Origin: Emticicia aquatica
GTDB taxonomy: Bacteria; Bacteroidota; Bacteroidia; Cytophagales; Spirosomataceae
DNA length: 64,000 bases
Assembly (NCBI RefSeq): GCF_923079645.1
Contig: NZ_CAKLPY010000001.1
Location: 1,322,001 to 1,386,000 of the forward strand
Direction: 5' to 3'
Shown here: positions 48,601-56,688 of the stretch, in pieces
How the letters are laid out: the number at the start of each line of letters is the position of its first letter
How positions within the stretch are numbered: the stretch's first letter is position 1
Position numbers and translations under genes: made by a program
The notes under the pieces: generated by a model
The model's input: only the letters and a program-made list of their open reading frames with translations
The model's database searches: none
What the model was told of the DNA's origin: nothing

Positions 48601-48854
48601 GTTTTCCAAACGCCTCCACCAACTGCACCAAAATAATAGGTTAATGGTTGGTTGGCATGACCAGCCACCGCTAAAGAGCGTCCTGCACGAAAAGGGCCTA
48701 TATTCCGCCAAGATAAGCCATCATAAAGATTTTTATCTGTTTTTTTTATTTCGATTGAATTAGTACTTGAAGCAATTGTAGGAGTTTTTTTCTTTTGAGC
48801 GTATGTACTGAAAACAATCATACACCCTAATAGCAAAAAGGAGAGTTTTTTCAT
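45624..48854 (-). CDS. Secreted BNR/sortilin-like beta-propeller protein
   Basis: A 1076-residue exported protein with a signal peptide (ending FSTYAQ). The first 750 residues consist of Asp-box (BNR) repeats such as GVWKTTDGGANWNHVG, GVYKSTDAGKSWRH, GVFRSKDGGKTWEH and LYKSVDGGDTWQS, the pattern of VPS10/sortilin-like propellers annotated as glycosyl hydrolases. The C-terminal 250 residues contain an Ig-like part (PGNYKVRLVVGKDIVKEE) and a charged helical region (about 930-1060). Catalytic activity is unproven for such proteins. It has no T9SS-type tail. A TTTG-N19-TAATTTTA promoter lies upstream. Confidence 0.85.
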   Translation of the reverse strand: MKKLSFLLLGCMIVFSTYAQKKKTPTIASSTNSIEIKKTDKNLYDGLSWRNIGPFRAGRSLAVAGHANQPLTYYFGAVGGGVWKTTDGGANWNHVGDSTFKSSSVGAIAVAPSDPNVVYVGMGEADMRSNISYGDGVYKSTDAGKSWRHMGLPKADAIATIEVHPQDHNLVYVAAVGNPFAPNKERGVFRSKDGGKTWEHILAKNDSTGAYHVRIDPNNPRVIYATLWQAYRNGHSMSSGGLGCGLYKSVDGGDTWQSLNEKPGMPKGLLGKIGIAVSPANSNRLYAMIENVKGGLYTSFDAGEHWTLVNDNKNLWQRPWYYMNLQADPLNENSLIILNVNSFKSNDGGKTIRNLNVHHGDTHDVWINPKNSANFIIGDDGGAEVTYNDGITFSDIDIPTAQFYHVHLDNDFPYNVYGSQQDNSTVRIASRTDNFSIGLRDWYSVAGGESGYIAIDPKNSKITYGGSYDGFMTRQNATNNQEQNIMVYPENNMGHTSAEKKYRFQWTYPIIFSPHDNTRLYATSQYVHVTHDGGHSWETISPDLTRNDPKTTGATGGPITLDQTGAEIYATIFALAESTLEKGNIWAGSDDGFIHVTTDNGKNWTNISVPTSQLGDFALISTIHPSDFVKGKAYLAATRYMFGDRKPYLFKTSDYGKTWINISNGIPEDEYTRVLREDPNKEGLLYAGTERGIYVSFDDGLSWKPFNMNMPISPIRDLQIHKREKDLVVATHGRSFWILDDVTPLYEIKDNSVADVHLFKPRHSYRMQGGEAGRRGAPLDEGQNAPNGVLVNYYLKNTAKDEVKLQFLTMSNDTIITYSSKKDVKGEELKISKDYYEDTKSPKSGILSANAGLNRFVWNMRYADATEIQGERSPMWAGGLTGPKVVPGNYKVRLVVGKDIVKEEIAEIKRDPRNETTDAELKEQFDLLMKIHKKLDENHKAINQMREIKKAVSEYMKSVKDTVLISKFQKLTKPMLKNLEDLEQTLVQNKARATQDLLAYPIRLNDKIAGVASVVSSSDSKPTKGSYEALDDLSKKMEQTTTKLKKVIDEDVPAFNKMVLENQIPAINIGKKKEIN

Positions 48855-48914
48855 TTCTTGTTGAGAAGTTAAGGTTTATCTGTAAAATTAATGGCAACAT
48901 AATAACAAAACAAG

Positions 48915-48945
48915 TAAAATTACCGAAATTTGTATTATTAACAAA
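48915..48945 (-). promoter_or_regulatory. Candidate promoter of the BNR/sortilin-like gene
   Basis: On the minus strand TTTG (plus 48942-48945) is followed after 19 bases by TAATTTTA (plus 48915-48922), one mismatch from the -7 consensus, about 60 bases before the ATG. Confidence 0.4.
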
Positions 48946-48980
48946 GTGAACTATTATACTAAATTTTAATCAATAGTACT

Positions 48981-49556
48981 ATGAATCTTATTACATTCAC
49001 TCAGACGGAAGATTTTAGTCAATTCGTTGAGGTATGGTCACAATTTTATGACTATAATTCACCCTGGGAACCAAACTATAATAAACATATTAAGATTGGA
49101 AAACCATTTACACATAATGATATTATAAAATTATTTGAATGGGAAAATCAAGCAGGTTTAGGTCGCATTCGTGCGGGAGCTATTAAAGACAAAATTTATC
49201 CTGAAATTGATTATGTAAACGATATGAAATTTGAGGAATCAATTGACATTAATGAATATAACAACAAATTTATCACTGTTCCTGCAGTGTCACGCACTTT
49301 TTTATTGCATATCATTAAACCTGAGGTTTATCCATTATATGACCTAAATGTTCATATTGCCTATAATTTCATTCACGATATTGATTCAAAACTTCACCCA
49401 TTTCCAGTAAGGCCAGAAGATAAAATAAAATTTTATTTTAGAAAATTGATGCCATTTATTGAAAGTGTTCGAGGTAATTATTCTTTGAAAAAAGTAGATG
49501 AAGCATTGAATTCATTTGGGCAACTAATTAAAAGAAATCCAAAATTTAAAATATAA
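48981..49556 (+). CDS. Conserved-looking hypothetical protein, 191 residues
   Basis: I do not recognise this family. It is a soluble protein without signal or membrane segments, rich in aromatic residues and Ile/Lys (VEVWSQFYDYNSPWEPNYNKHIKIG). One block, PAVSRTFLLHIIKPEVYPLYDLNVHIAYNFI (about 100-130), faintly resembles the fixed Pro/Asp region of DNA-glycosylase-like helical proteins (yP-x-x-D-x-x-V). This is a weak hint only. It stands divergent from the BNR gene and 66 bases before the first DinB gene, so it may be co-transcribed with the DinB pair. Confidence 0.7.
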   Translation: MNLITFTQTEDFSQFVEVWSQFYDYNSPWEPNYNKHIKIGKPFTHNDIIKLFEWENQAGLGRIRAGAIKDKIYPEIDYVNDMKFEESIDINEYNNKFITVPAVSRTFLLHIIKPEVYPLYDLNVHIAYNFIHDIDSKLHPFPVRPEDKIKFYFRKLMPFIESVRGNYSLKKVDEALNSFGQLIKRNPKFKI

Positions 49557-49622
49557 TTTTCCCTAATGATATGTCAATTCATTGCTTTTTCTCAAATTTG
49601 CGGATAAATTATACTTCACATC

Positions 49623-50087
49623 ATGAGTAACAAAGAACTAGACAAAATAATTGACAATATCGAAACAGTTTTTAGGGGTGATGCTTGGCATGGGCCATCC
49701 GTCATGGAATTTCTAAATTCAATGCCCTTAGACATAGTTGATGTCCAAAAAAACTTTTCTAAGCATACCATTTGTCAAATTGTTTTTCATTTGGCAGCTT
49801 GGCGGAAATTTGTCTATGAAAAACTAAATGATAATATTAGATATGATTTGGTTGAAGAACAAGACAATTATGGTACTGAAGAAGAAATCACAAAGGCCAA
49901 TTGGCATAACTTGGTCAATAATTTAAAAATAGCTCAGGAAAACTTGATTAGTAAATTAGCCGAATTTGATGATAGTTTACTTTCAAGACTTGTGCCTGGG
50001 CAAGATTATGATTATTATAAACTCCTTACTGGATTAATTCAGCATGATACTTATCATCTTGGCATGATTTGGGTATTGTGGGAATAG
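49623..50087 (+). CDS. DinB-family four-helix protein, copy 1
   Basis: A 154-residue putative metalloprotein of the DinB/YfiT four-helix-bundle family. The candidate metal ligands are His in AWHGPS, His in IVFHLAAW, and the pair in LIQHDTYHLG near the C-terminus. Bacteroidota carry many such proteins, several linked to thiol transferase or stress functions, mostly unassigned. It is clearly paralogous to the next gene, with the same order of blocks (FRGDAWHGPSV, HTICQIVFHLAAWR, LVPGQDYDYYKLLTGLIQHDTYHLG). Confidence 0.88.
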   Translation: MSNKELDKIIDNIETVFRGDAWHGPSVMEFLNSMPLDIVDVQKNFSKHTICQIVFHLAAWRKFVYEKLNDNIRYDLVEEQDNYGTEEEITKANWHNLVNNLKIAQENLISKLAEFDDSLLSRLVPGQDYDYYKLLTGLIQHDTYHLGMIWVLWE

Positions 50088-50166
50088 TAATAAAATATCG
50101 TAGTTATTTTATTACTATTAAAACCAATTTTTGTACGTCACAGAATTTAAAAATTACCTCTCTTGT

Positions 50167-50712
50167 ATGGAAGAAGAATTGCAAACAACAGAACTAGACC
50201 GAATTAAGATATTATTGAACGCCACTTTTCATGGAGGAGCTTGGCATGGACCATCGGTTTTAGAAAATGTAAAAGATATTAAACCAAAAACGGCTGGAAA
50301 TCGTCAAAAAAATATTCATACGATTGCAGAATTGGTGTACCACATCACAACTTGGAGAATATTTGCTTTGAAAAAAATTCAAGGTGATATTGAGTTCGTC
50401 ATCAAAACTGAAAAACAAAACTGGGGAAACCTCAAAGAAATTGACGAATTTGAGTGGGAAACACTTCAAATGGAACTTACATTAAGCCATGATGAGTTGA
50501 TGAGTGCTTTGGACGACAAAGACGATAGCTTTTTGGTAGAAATAGTGCCAGGAGCTGAATATGATTTCTATACATTACTTCATGGTATTATTCACCATGA
50601 CCTTTATCACAATGGCCAAATAGCTATTTTGAAAAAATCAGCACCCAAAGCTAGTAAATTTGATGACGATGATGATTTAAGAACAACGAGTTATTTTGAA
50701 GACGAATATTGA
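50167..50712 (+). CDS. DinB-family four-helix protein, copy 2
   Basis: A 181-residue paralogue of the preceding protein: FHGGAWHGPSV, HTIAELVYHITTWR and IVPGAEYDFYTLLHGIIHHDLYHNG align block by block. It has an extra acidic C-terminal tail (SKFDDDDDLRTTSYFEDEY). The ATG at 50167 (MEEELQTTELDRIK) is preferred over a TTG twelve codons upstream, since the protein then starts at the same place as copy 1. A strong terminator follows. Confidence 0.87.
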   Translation: MEEELQTTELDRIKILLNATFHGGAWHGPSVLENVKDIKPKTAGNRQKNIHTIAELVYHITTWRIFALKKIQGDIEFVIKTEKQNWGNLKEIDEFEWETLQMELTLSHDELMSALDDKDDSFLVEIVPGAEYDFYTLLHGIIHHDLYHNGQIAILKKSAPKASKFDDDDDLRTTSYFEDEY

Positions 50713-50727
50713 TATTCATAAATTTTC

Positions 50728-50766
50728 AAAAAAGGCTGGAAGAATTAGTTTCTTCCAGCCTTTTTT
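50728..50766. terminator. Bidirectional terminator after the DinB pair
   Basis: A perfect 17-base-pair stem (50728-50744 with 50750-50766) with a five-base loop, A- and T-flanked, between convergent units. Confidence 0.9.
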
Positions 50767-50777
50767 AATTATAAACT

Positions 50778-52134
50778 TTAAACAACATTTAAAATTGGAA
50801 ACGAAAGCGAAAAGGTCGTACAATCGGCTTTATTTGAAATTAATTTAATTTCACCTCCGTGTAAAATTGCAATTTTCTCGACTAAAGAAAGTCCAATTCC
50901 GTATCCTTTGACTGTTGCGGTATTATTTGAACGAAAAAATGGCTGAAAAATTAAAATAGATTCATTTTCATTTATCCCGTGACTAATATTAGTAAAATCG
51001 ATGATAATTGTATTTTTGTCTAATCTTATTTTCACATTAGTTGTATTCTTACAACCGTTTTCTAGCAAATTAAACAAGGCAATTTTTAGAAGATACGGAT
51101 TCCCTAAAATACTAAATTCAATTTCTGCATCGCTTATATTCTCAAAACTCACAGCAACATTATAGTCTGGGTTATTTTTTTTCAAAAAATCTTTAGTTTC
51201 CCAAAGTAATTCGTCAAGTCTTATCGAACTTAACAAAAACGAATGGTTTTCTTCTGTTAATCTTGATAATTCCAGAAGCGTTTGCGAAAGTTTGCTTAGA
51301 TTTTGAATATCTTCTAAAACCGAACTTAGTGTCTTTTTGTAGTCGTCTATATTTCTGTCTTTCAATAGCACAACTTCAAGTTGAGAAATAATCTTTGATA
51401 AAGTTTTTTTTAGTTCATGGCTTACATTGGAAATAAAAAAACGTTGCTGCTTGAAAGCTTCTTCGGTTCTATTCAATAATTGATTAAATGTAATAGTAAG
51501 TACGCATATTTCGTCTTCTTCAGTTCGTACTTTAAGACGTTTATTAAAATCGTGCGGATAAATGTTGTTTACTTGACTAATTACATCAGAAATGGGCTGT
51601 AAAGCTCTACCTGCAAAAAACCAACTGTAACACCAACCGCAAAAACCAGTATTATATAAAGCAAAAGCATCACTTGTCTAAGATTATTTAAAGTATCATT
51701 TCCAAACAAATCAACTGCTGCAGCAATAATTAACATATTTCGTTTAGATGAAGTATAGTTAACCACGATTATTTCAAAATCATTATCTTTAAATTCGGTA
51801 ACAGTTCCATTTCTAACAAACATCTCATTTTTAATCTTAAACGCTAAAGTGTCTCTACTACGGTAAATTTCGTGATTGAGGCTATCGAAAATAACAATAT
51901 TTTCTTTAAACAATAAGTCACGATTCGACTCATTTATTTTACGTGTAATGAGACATCAATTTCATTGTTTCCACTTAAAAGTTCTGCTGTAGTAATCGCT
52001 TTTGAACGAAGTCTGGTAAAAAACCGATGTGAAACATACGATTGATAAATATAATAAATGCCAATAAAAGTTGTCAAAACAATAGTCGGAACCAACAATA
52101 CAAACTGGATATTTAGTTTTTGTCTTATTTTCAT
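50778..52134 (-). pseudogene. Frameshifted sensor histidine kinase
   Basis: Three consecutive pieces in different frames make one QseC/BaeS-type kinase. 51934-52134 gives the first membrane segment (MKIRQKLNIQFVLLVPTIVLTTFIGIYYIY). 51581-51940 gives the periplasmic part and second membrane segment. From about 51612 another frame gives HAMP (FFAGRALQPISDVISQVNNIYPHDFNKRLKVRTEEDEI), HisKA and ATPase. One frameshift lies near 51940 and one near 51612 in a T run. The H box reads VSHELKKTLSK, without the usual Pro (HELRTPL). Sequencing error could explain single-base shifts, but the neighbouring truncated genes make real decay more likely. Confidence 0.85.
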
Positions 52135-52277
52135 AAAATATCGGTCTTAATTACATAACCCATACCATAAACATTATGAAGAAGTTTAATTTCAAAATCT
52201 TTATCAATTTTCTTTCTTAATAAAGTAATATAAACTTCTACTACATTGGTATTAGACGAAAAATCTATTTCAGAATG
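52131..52277 (-). pseudogene. Response-regulator remnant (OmpR-type winged helix, C-terminal 46 residues)
   Basis: The minus strand reads EIDFSSNTNVVEVYITLLRKK, then IDKDFEIKLLHNVYGMGYVIKTDIL and a stop. This is the recognition helix and C-terminal hairpin of an OmpR/PhoB-type DNA-binding domain. The stop overlaps the kinase ATG (ATGA), the usual operon arrangement. The receiver domain and most of the linker are missing. Homology ends at about 52272-52277, where remains of a different gene begin. Confidence 0.85.
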
Positions 52278-53393
52278 TTACTATATTTTTATTTTTAGAA
52301 AGTATCTTGTTATTTGGTGTAGCTCAAGATAAAATAAAATATATTTCACTAAATTAATTACTGCTCATTGTAGTCGTTGAAATGATTACTATTACAGGTA
52401 ATTGTATTTATGAGCGTAAAATTGTTGAAATAAAAGAAATCAAAATTGGAGGCTATAATGATGCAACCAAAGAAGCAATTTCTTACTTAAAAAGTATCGA
52501 CAAGGATTTCTATCGTTTCGAAAAGAACTACTCATCAGGCATTTCTGACCATTCTAGTTTTAATGACGCACATATACAAGGTTATTACGGCTCTCGTTCA
52601 TATCATTCATTCAATCAAGTTTATTATGTTAATTTCTTAAAAGAAGTTGGACTTTTAGACAAAAATGAAGAATTCAAGTCAAGATGGCTCGAAGGTTTAA
52701 TGTATGCTCCGTACTTACAAAGACACTGTTCGATAAAGTATTACCTAACGAAATTACCCAATATAAAAGAAAATTTTAAAGGTTTAGAGCTAGATTCGTT
52801 AGCAAATTTTCAAGATGTAAAGGTACTAAAGGTAAAATATGCTTTACCGTTGGGAGTTACCTTTGATAATTTTATCACCGAAAATAATTTTGATATTTTA
52901 TCAACACAACAAAAACGTAAAATTTTACTGAAAGCTGTTGTTGTAGATAGTGTCACAGCACAAAAAACTGAAAGGATTAAATCAAATAAAAAGTATTGAA
53001 AATAGTGCGGTTTTTGATGTTCAGTTTACACAAAAAGTAACAAATGAACTACGAAAAGAAAGTCTGCAAAATTTAAAAGTTCTTGATAATCAAGTATCTG
53101 GACAAATTAAGCTTCTGAAACCCAAAATCCTTTTTTTCTCGATTCCTTATGATAGGGGTTGGAGTGCCACGATAAATGGAAGAAAAATGGAAATATTAAA
53201 AATTGATATTGGCCTTACTGGAATATTATTAGAGACTGGAATTAATAATGTAAATCTTGTTTATGAAACGCCCTATTTAATTTGGGGAATTTAGATTTCA
53301 ATAATAACACTTTTACTTTATTTTTCTTATTGGTGTTTGAGTTCCAGAAATAAAAGGATGGCACAATCGATTTCTAAAAAAATTGTACAATAA
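52277..53393 (+). pseudogene. YfhO-family membrane protein remnant (C-terminal part, frameshift and stops)
   Basis: Pieces of the C-terminal half of a Bacteroidota YfhO-type protein are clear: DKDFYRFEKNYSSGISDHSSFNDAHIQGYYG, SRSYHSFNQVYYVNFL, LANFQDVKVLKVKYALPLGVTFDNFI, and after a frameshift LLKPKILFFSIPYDRGWSATINGRKMEI. YfhO proteins are polytopic and linked to lipid or polymer glycosylation. Upstream in the same frame are hydrophobic codons back to about 52280 with a TAA at 52355. A frameshift lies at about 52975-52999. A TAG at 53292 interrupts the final membrane helix, which continues in frame to 53393. The N-terminal membrane domain is absent. Confidence 0.85.
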
Positions 53394-53897
53394 TGATGAT
53401 AATTTATGTTAGCTTGTTTTTGGATGATTAAGTTAATATTTTGTCAAAATCACTAAATAATAAGTTAAAATTCATAAAATATTTAAAAGAACTTACGGTA
53501 TTATTCTAAGAATTGTTGAACAATACAACCCAGTACTTGTACTATTCTAAGAACACATTTTGAAGTATTAGGAAAATACCGAACTTTGCAGTATATTCTT
53601 CAAGTAAGAAAGCAAACATAAGTGTCTGTAAATTAAACAGTTACGATTATGAATTTATACTTAAAGTTCGACAAAAACAATTGGTACGATTTTGGTGCCG
53701 ACGATTTAAGTAGTGTTTTTCCAATAACGAAAAAAAAGGAGGAAATTATGAAACAATGGATAAATGAGGCTTTGACAACAATAGCTCGCTTCTCTGAACC
53801 TTTCGGTTCATTTTAAAATTTTAGTTTAGGATTTAGGTGTTAAATTTTATTGAAAATTACTAAGGATGACATAATTAACAATAAAAGCACCTAAATC
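53394..53897. other. AT-rich region downstream of the YfhO remnant
   Basis: These 504 bases hold no recognised gene. They contain a 55-codon ORF (53649-53816, listed separately), an 11-base direct repeat TATTCTAAGAA (53502 and 53543), and most of a 15-base inverted repeat (53825-53902). Confidence 0.5.
53649..53816 (+). CDS. Possible small ORF (55 codons) with an internal strongly ribosome-bound start
   Basis: The frame gives MNLYLKFDKNNWYDFGADD, then LSSVFPITKKKEE and IMKQWINEALTTIARFSEPF, ending GSF. An AAGGAGG sequence lies six bases before an internal ATG at 53750 that would start a 22-residue peptide MKQWINEALTTIARFSEPFG(SF). Such a Shine-Dalgarno is rare in this phylum. No family is recognised. 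It might be a small peptide gene or a relic beside the decayed block. Confidence 0.25.
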   Translation: MNLYLKFDKNNWYDFGADDLSSVFPITKKKEEIMKQWINEALTTIARFSEPFGSF

Positions 53898-53902
53898 CTA
53901 AA
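53825..53902. repeat. 15-base inverted repeat at the 3' end of the MBL-fold gene
   Basis: TTTAGGATTTAGGTG (53825-53839) and its exact complement (53888-53902) are separated by 48 bases. The right arm covers the stop codon of the MBL-fold gene. There is no T tract typical of a terminator. Confidence 0.6.
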
Positions 53903-55001
53903 ATTCCCACCAAACTTTATCAGGATATAAGCTATCAATCACAACTGGCTCACCTATCATCGGCGTTGTTAATATTATTTCAGCATTTGCTGCCGCTTTT
54001 AATCGCTTAATTGGTTCATTCCATTCATGGTTTGCTAAAGGAAATTTAGCCCAATGAACTGGCATCAAAACCTTTGTTTTTAAATATTTTGCCGCCATAA
54101 ATGTCTCTTCTGGCAAAGTATGAATTTCATGCCATAATAAATTATATTGACCGTTTTCAAGCATTGCTATGTCAAAAGGGCCATATTTATTGCCAATTTC
54201 CTCGAAATGTGAATCGTAACCTGAATCTCCACCCAAGAATAATTTGTAGCCATGAATACTTAAAACAAATGATGACCACAACGATTTTGCTCTTACAAAA
54301 CCACGACCTGAAAAATGCCTCGCTGGCGTTGCAGTAATCAGTATATCGTCTGAAATTTTTGTAGTTTCCCACCAATCAAATTCAACAATTTTGTATGGAC
54401 TAACTCCCCAATGTTCCAAATGAGCTCCAACTCCCAAGGAAGTATAAAACTTCTTAACTTTCGGAATCAATTTTAAAATAGTTTCATAGTCAAGATGGTC
54501 ATAATGGTCATGTGAAAGGAACAAGATATCAATTTCAGGAAAATCTTCTACTTCATAAACATCAGCTCCTTTAAATGCTTGTACAAATACACTTATTGGA
54601 GACGCAGAACCACTAAAAACAGGGTCAATCAGAATATTAATATCTTTCGATTTGATGAAATACGACGAATGCCCAAACCAAACAATGGTTGGTTTTTCAG
54701 CATTCAATGCCTTCAAATCTGTTTTAATAGATGGCAATTCTTTCGGTGGAATGACAAATTCAGGTTTATTGAAATAATCTTTCAGCATTTTCCAATAACT
54801 TCCATCTTCTGCCATTACCGAAGTATGCGACAAGTTTTGAAATGCTCCATCTCTATAATTGGGCGACTTCATAATCCGCTCTAATCGAGTTCCTGATGGA
54901 TTTTTGCCAAAAACTGCCTTTTGCATGAACAAAAAACTTACTACTAACAAAACCAATAATATACCAAGAACCCCAATCATCATTTTCTTTAAAATTTTCA
55001 T
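53898..55001 (-). CDS. MBL-fold metallo-hydrolase, NAPE-PLD/UlaG-like, membrane-anchored
   Basis: A 367-residue protein. An N-terminal hydrophobic segment (MKILKKMMIGVLGILLVLLVVSFLFM) should anchor or export it. The metallo-beta-lactamase motif is HDHYDH (His164, His166, Asp168, His169), with VWFGHSSYFIK upstream and LGGDSGYDSHFEEIG and MPVHWAKFPLANHEWNEP downstream, as in NAPE-PLD-like hydrolases. The substrate is unknown, possibly a lipid or phosphodiester. The start at 55001 is chosen because the signal-anchor begins there. The aldehyde dehydrogenase gene lies 58 bases upstream on the same strand. Confidence 0.87.
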   Translation of the reverse strand: MKILKKMMIGVLGILLVLLVVSFLFMQKAVFGKNPSGTRLERIMKSPNYRDGAFQNLSHTSVMAEDGSYWKMLKDYFNKPEFVIPPKELPSIKTDLKALNAEKPTIVWFGHSSYFIKSKDINILIDPVFSGSASPISVFVQAFKGADVYEVEDFPEIDILFLSHDHYDHLDYETILKLIPKVKKFYTSLGVGAHLEHWGVSPYKIVEFDWWETTKISDDILITATPARHFSGRGFVRAKSLWSSFVLSIHGYKLFLGGDSGYDSHFEEIGNKYGPFDIAMLENGQYNLLWHEIHTLPEETFMAAKYLKTKVLMPVHWAKFPLANHEWNEPIKRLKAAANAEIILTTPMIGEPVVIDSLYPDKVWWEF

Positions 55002-55059
55002 AATTAATGTTTCACAAAGCATTAACTACGCTTTCAGATAATTTAGTTCCGATTTCAGA

Positions 55060-56481
55060 TTAAAACCACTTAATAACTATATCAAGCATTTTCATAACTC
55101 GGTTGGTATATGGCGGATGAAATAAACTAAATTGAGCAAATTTGTTCTCAACGATTGCCCTTTTGTTTGAAAACTCCTCAAAACCATATTTCCCAAAAGA
55201 TTTGCCAATACCCGAATTATTAACACCACCAAAAGGTAAATTATCTTGTAAATAATGTATCGTGGTTTCGTTGATGACAGACGCTCCTGCCGAAGTGTTT
55301 TGCAATAAATAATTGATGTTACTTCGTTTTTTACTAAAAATATACAACGCTAATGGTTTTTCGCCTTTATTTACATAATCAATTACTTCTTCAGTATCAG
55401 AAAATTCTAAGATTGGTAAAATTGGGCCAAAAATTTCTTCTTGCATAACTTTCATTTCATCATTAACATCTTTCAGAATCGTTGGCTCAATATAGTTTTC
55501 TTCGTCATTTGTGTGACCTCCACCAACTACTTTTGCTCCTTTTGAAACTGCATCGTCCAAATAACTTTTCACCCTTCCATAATGACGATTATTTACGACT
55601 CGACAATAATCAGGGTTTTGGAGCACATCATTTCCATACATTTTTGACAAATACTGATTGGCTTCATTAATAAAATCTGCTGTTTTGGATTCATGAATAT
55701 AAATATAATCTGGAGCGATACAAGTTTGACCATTATTCAAAAATTTCATGGCTGTAATTGCTTGAGCAGCAGCTTTGATATTGGCAGTTTCATCAATAAT
55801 GGTAGGTGATTTTCCGCCTAATTCTAGGGTAATTGAAGTTAAGTTTTTGGCTGCTGCTGCCATCACAACTTTACCAATTGCTGGGCTTCCTGTAAAGAAA
55901 ATATGACTAAACTTTAATTTTAATAATTCAGTCGAAACATCAGCATCGCCTTCAACCACCGCAATTTCATTTTCTTCAAATAATTCAGCAATCATTTCAG
56001 AGATTAACTTGGATGCGTGCGGAACAACTTCTGAAGGCTTTAAAATAACTACATTTCCTGCCGAAATTGCTTGCAAAAGTGGTTTAATTGCCAAATTGAA
56101 AGGATAATTCCATGGACTAATAATTAAACAATTTCCTTTGGCTTCATGAATAACTTTACTAATTGTACCAATCATTTTGAGCGGCGTTTCAATATCTTCA
56201 GGACGCATCCACTGGGCCAAATGTTTGATAATATATTTTGCTTCACCTACAATCGGCATAATTTCACTAATTTTTACTTCTGCAGGATGTTTTTTATGGT
56301 CAGCAAAAAGTGCATCTGCAATTCTTTTTTCATTCTCCAACACCCAATTCATTACTTTTTTGATTTTTGTAATGCGTTCTTTGGCATTGGTTTTAGCGAT
56401 ATTAAAAGCATTTTGTTTTTGCAAATCAAAGAGCTTTTTAACCTGCAACTCAACATCATTTGTTATTTCGGAAGTCATCAT
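55060..56481 (-). CDS. Aldehyde dehydrogenase
   Basis: A 473-residue NAD(P)-dependent aldehyde dehydrogenase. The general base Glu220 is in TLELGGKSPTI and the nucleophile Cys254 in LNNGQTCIAPDYIYI. SPWNYPFNLAIKPL and GNVVILKPSE form the cofactor site. The C-terminus ends in a hydrophobic/basic tail (FHPPYTNRVMKMLDIVIKWF), as in class 3 fatty-aldehyde dehydrogenases (ALDH3 type). Long-chain aldehydes are therefore plausible. It has its own promoter and is followed by the MBL-fold gene. Confidence 0.93.
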   Translation of the reverse strand: MMTSEITNDVELQVKKLFDLQKQNAFNIAKTNAKERITKIKKVMNWVLENEKRIADALFADHKKHPAEVKISEIMPIVGEAKYIIKHLAQWMRPEDIETPLKMIGTISKVIHEAKGNCLIISPWNYPFNLAIKPLLQAISAGNVVILKPSEVVPHASKLISEMIAELFEENEIAVVEGDADVSTELLKLKFSHIFFTGSPAIGKVVMAAAAKNLTSITLELGGKSPTIIDETANIKAAAQAITAMKFLNNGQTCIAPDYIYIHESKTADFINEANQYLSKMYGNDVLQNPDYCRVVNNRHYGRVKSYLDDAVSKGAKVVGGGHTNDEENYIEPTILKDVNDEMKVMQEEIFGPILPILEFSDTEEVIDYVNKGEKPLALYIFSKKRSNINYLLQNTSAGASVINETTIHYLQDNLPFGGVNNSGIGKSFGKYGFEEFSNKRAIVENKFAQFSLFHPPYTNRVMKMLDIVIKWF

Positions 56482-56504
56482 TTATTTGGTTATAGTTTAA
56501 TAAA

Positions 56505-56534
56505 CAAAAATCAATAAATAATTGTATAATTCAA
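56505..56534 (-). promoter_or_regulatory. Candidate aldehyde dehydrogenase promoter (TTG-N19-GATTTTTG)
   Basis: On the minus strand TTG (plus 56532-56534) is followed after 19 bases by GATTTTTG (plus 56505-56512), one mismatch from the -7 consensus, 23 bases before the ATG. Confidence 0.45.
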
Positions 56535-56614
56535 TGAATTATTTTTAATAAAACGATAGATTTTGCAAATTGCTAAAAATTTTAGATATTCGGGAATAAC
56601 TTCGGCAACTGAAT

Positions 56615-56662
56615 AGTCGAACGACTGATTTCACCAAGTATCAATACAGCAATTATAATTGC
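56615..56662. promoter_or_regulatory. Two palindromes upstream of the XRE regulator gene
   Basis: AGTCG-AA-CGACT (56615-56626) and the perfect 14-base palindrome GCAATTATAATTGC (56649-56662) lie 26-74 bases before the regulator ATG. They are plausible operators for autoregulation, from position only. Confidence 0.35.
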
Positions 56663-56688
56663 TTTCCATATTTATAAAAGATTAAAAA

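Noticed and set aside
53502..53553. Direct repeat TATTCTAAGAA, two copies
   Set aside because: Only two 11-base copies in AT-rich DNA; not enough for a CRISPR or a mobile-element terminus.
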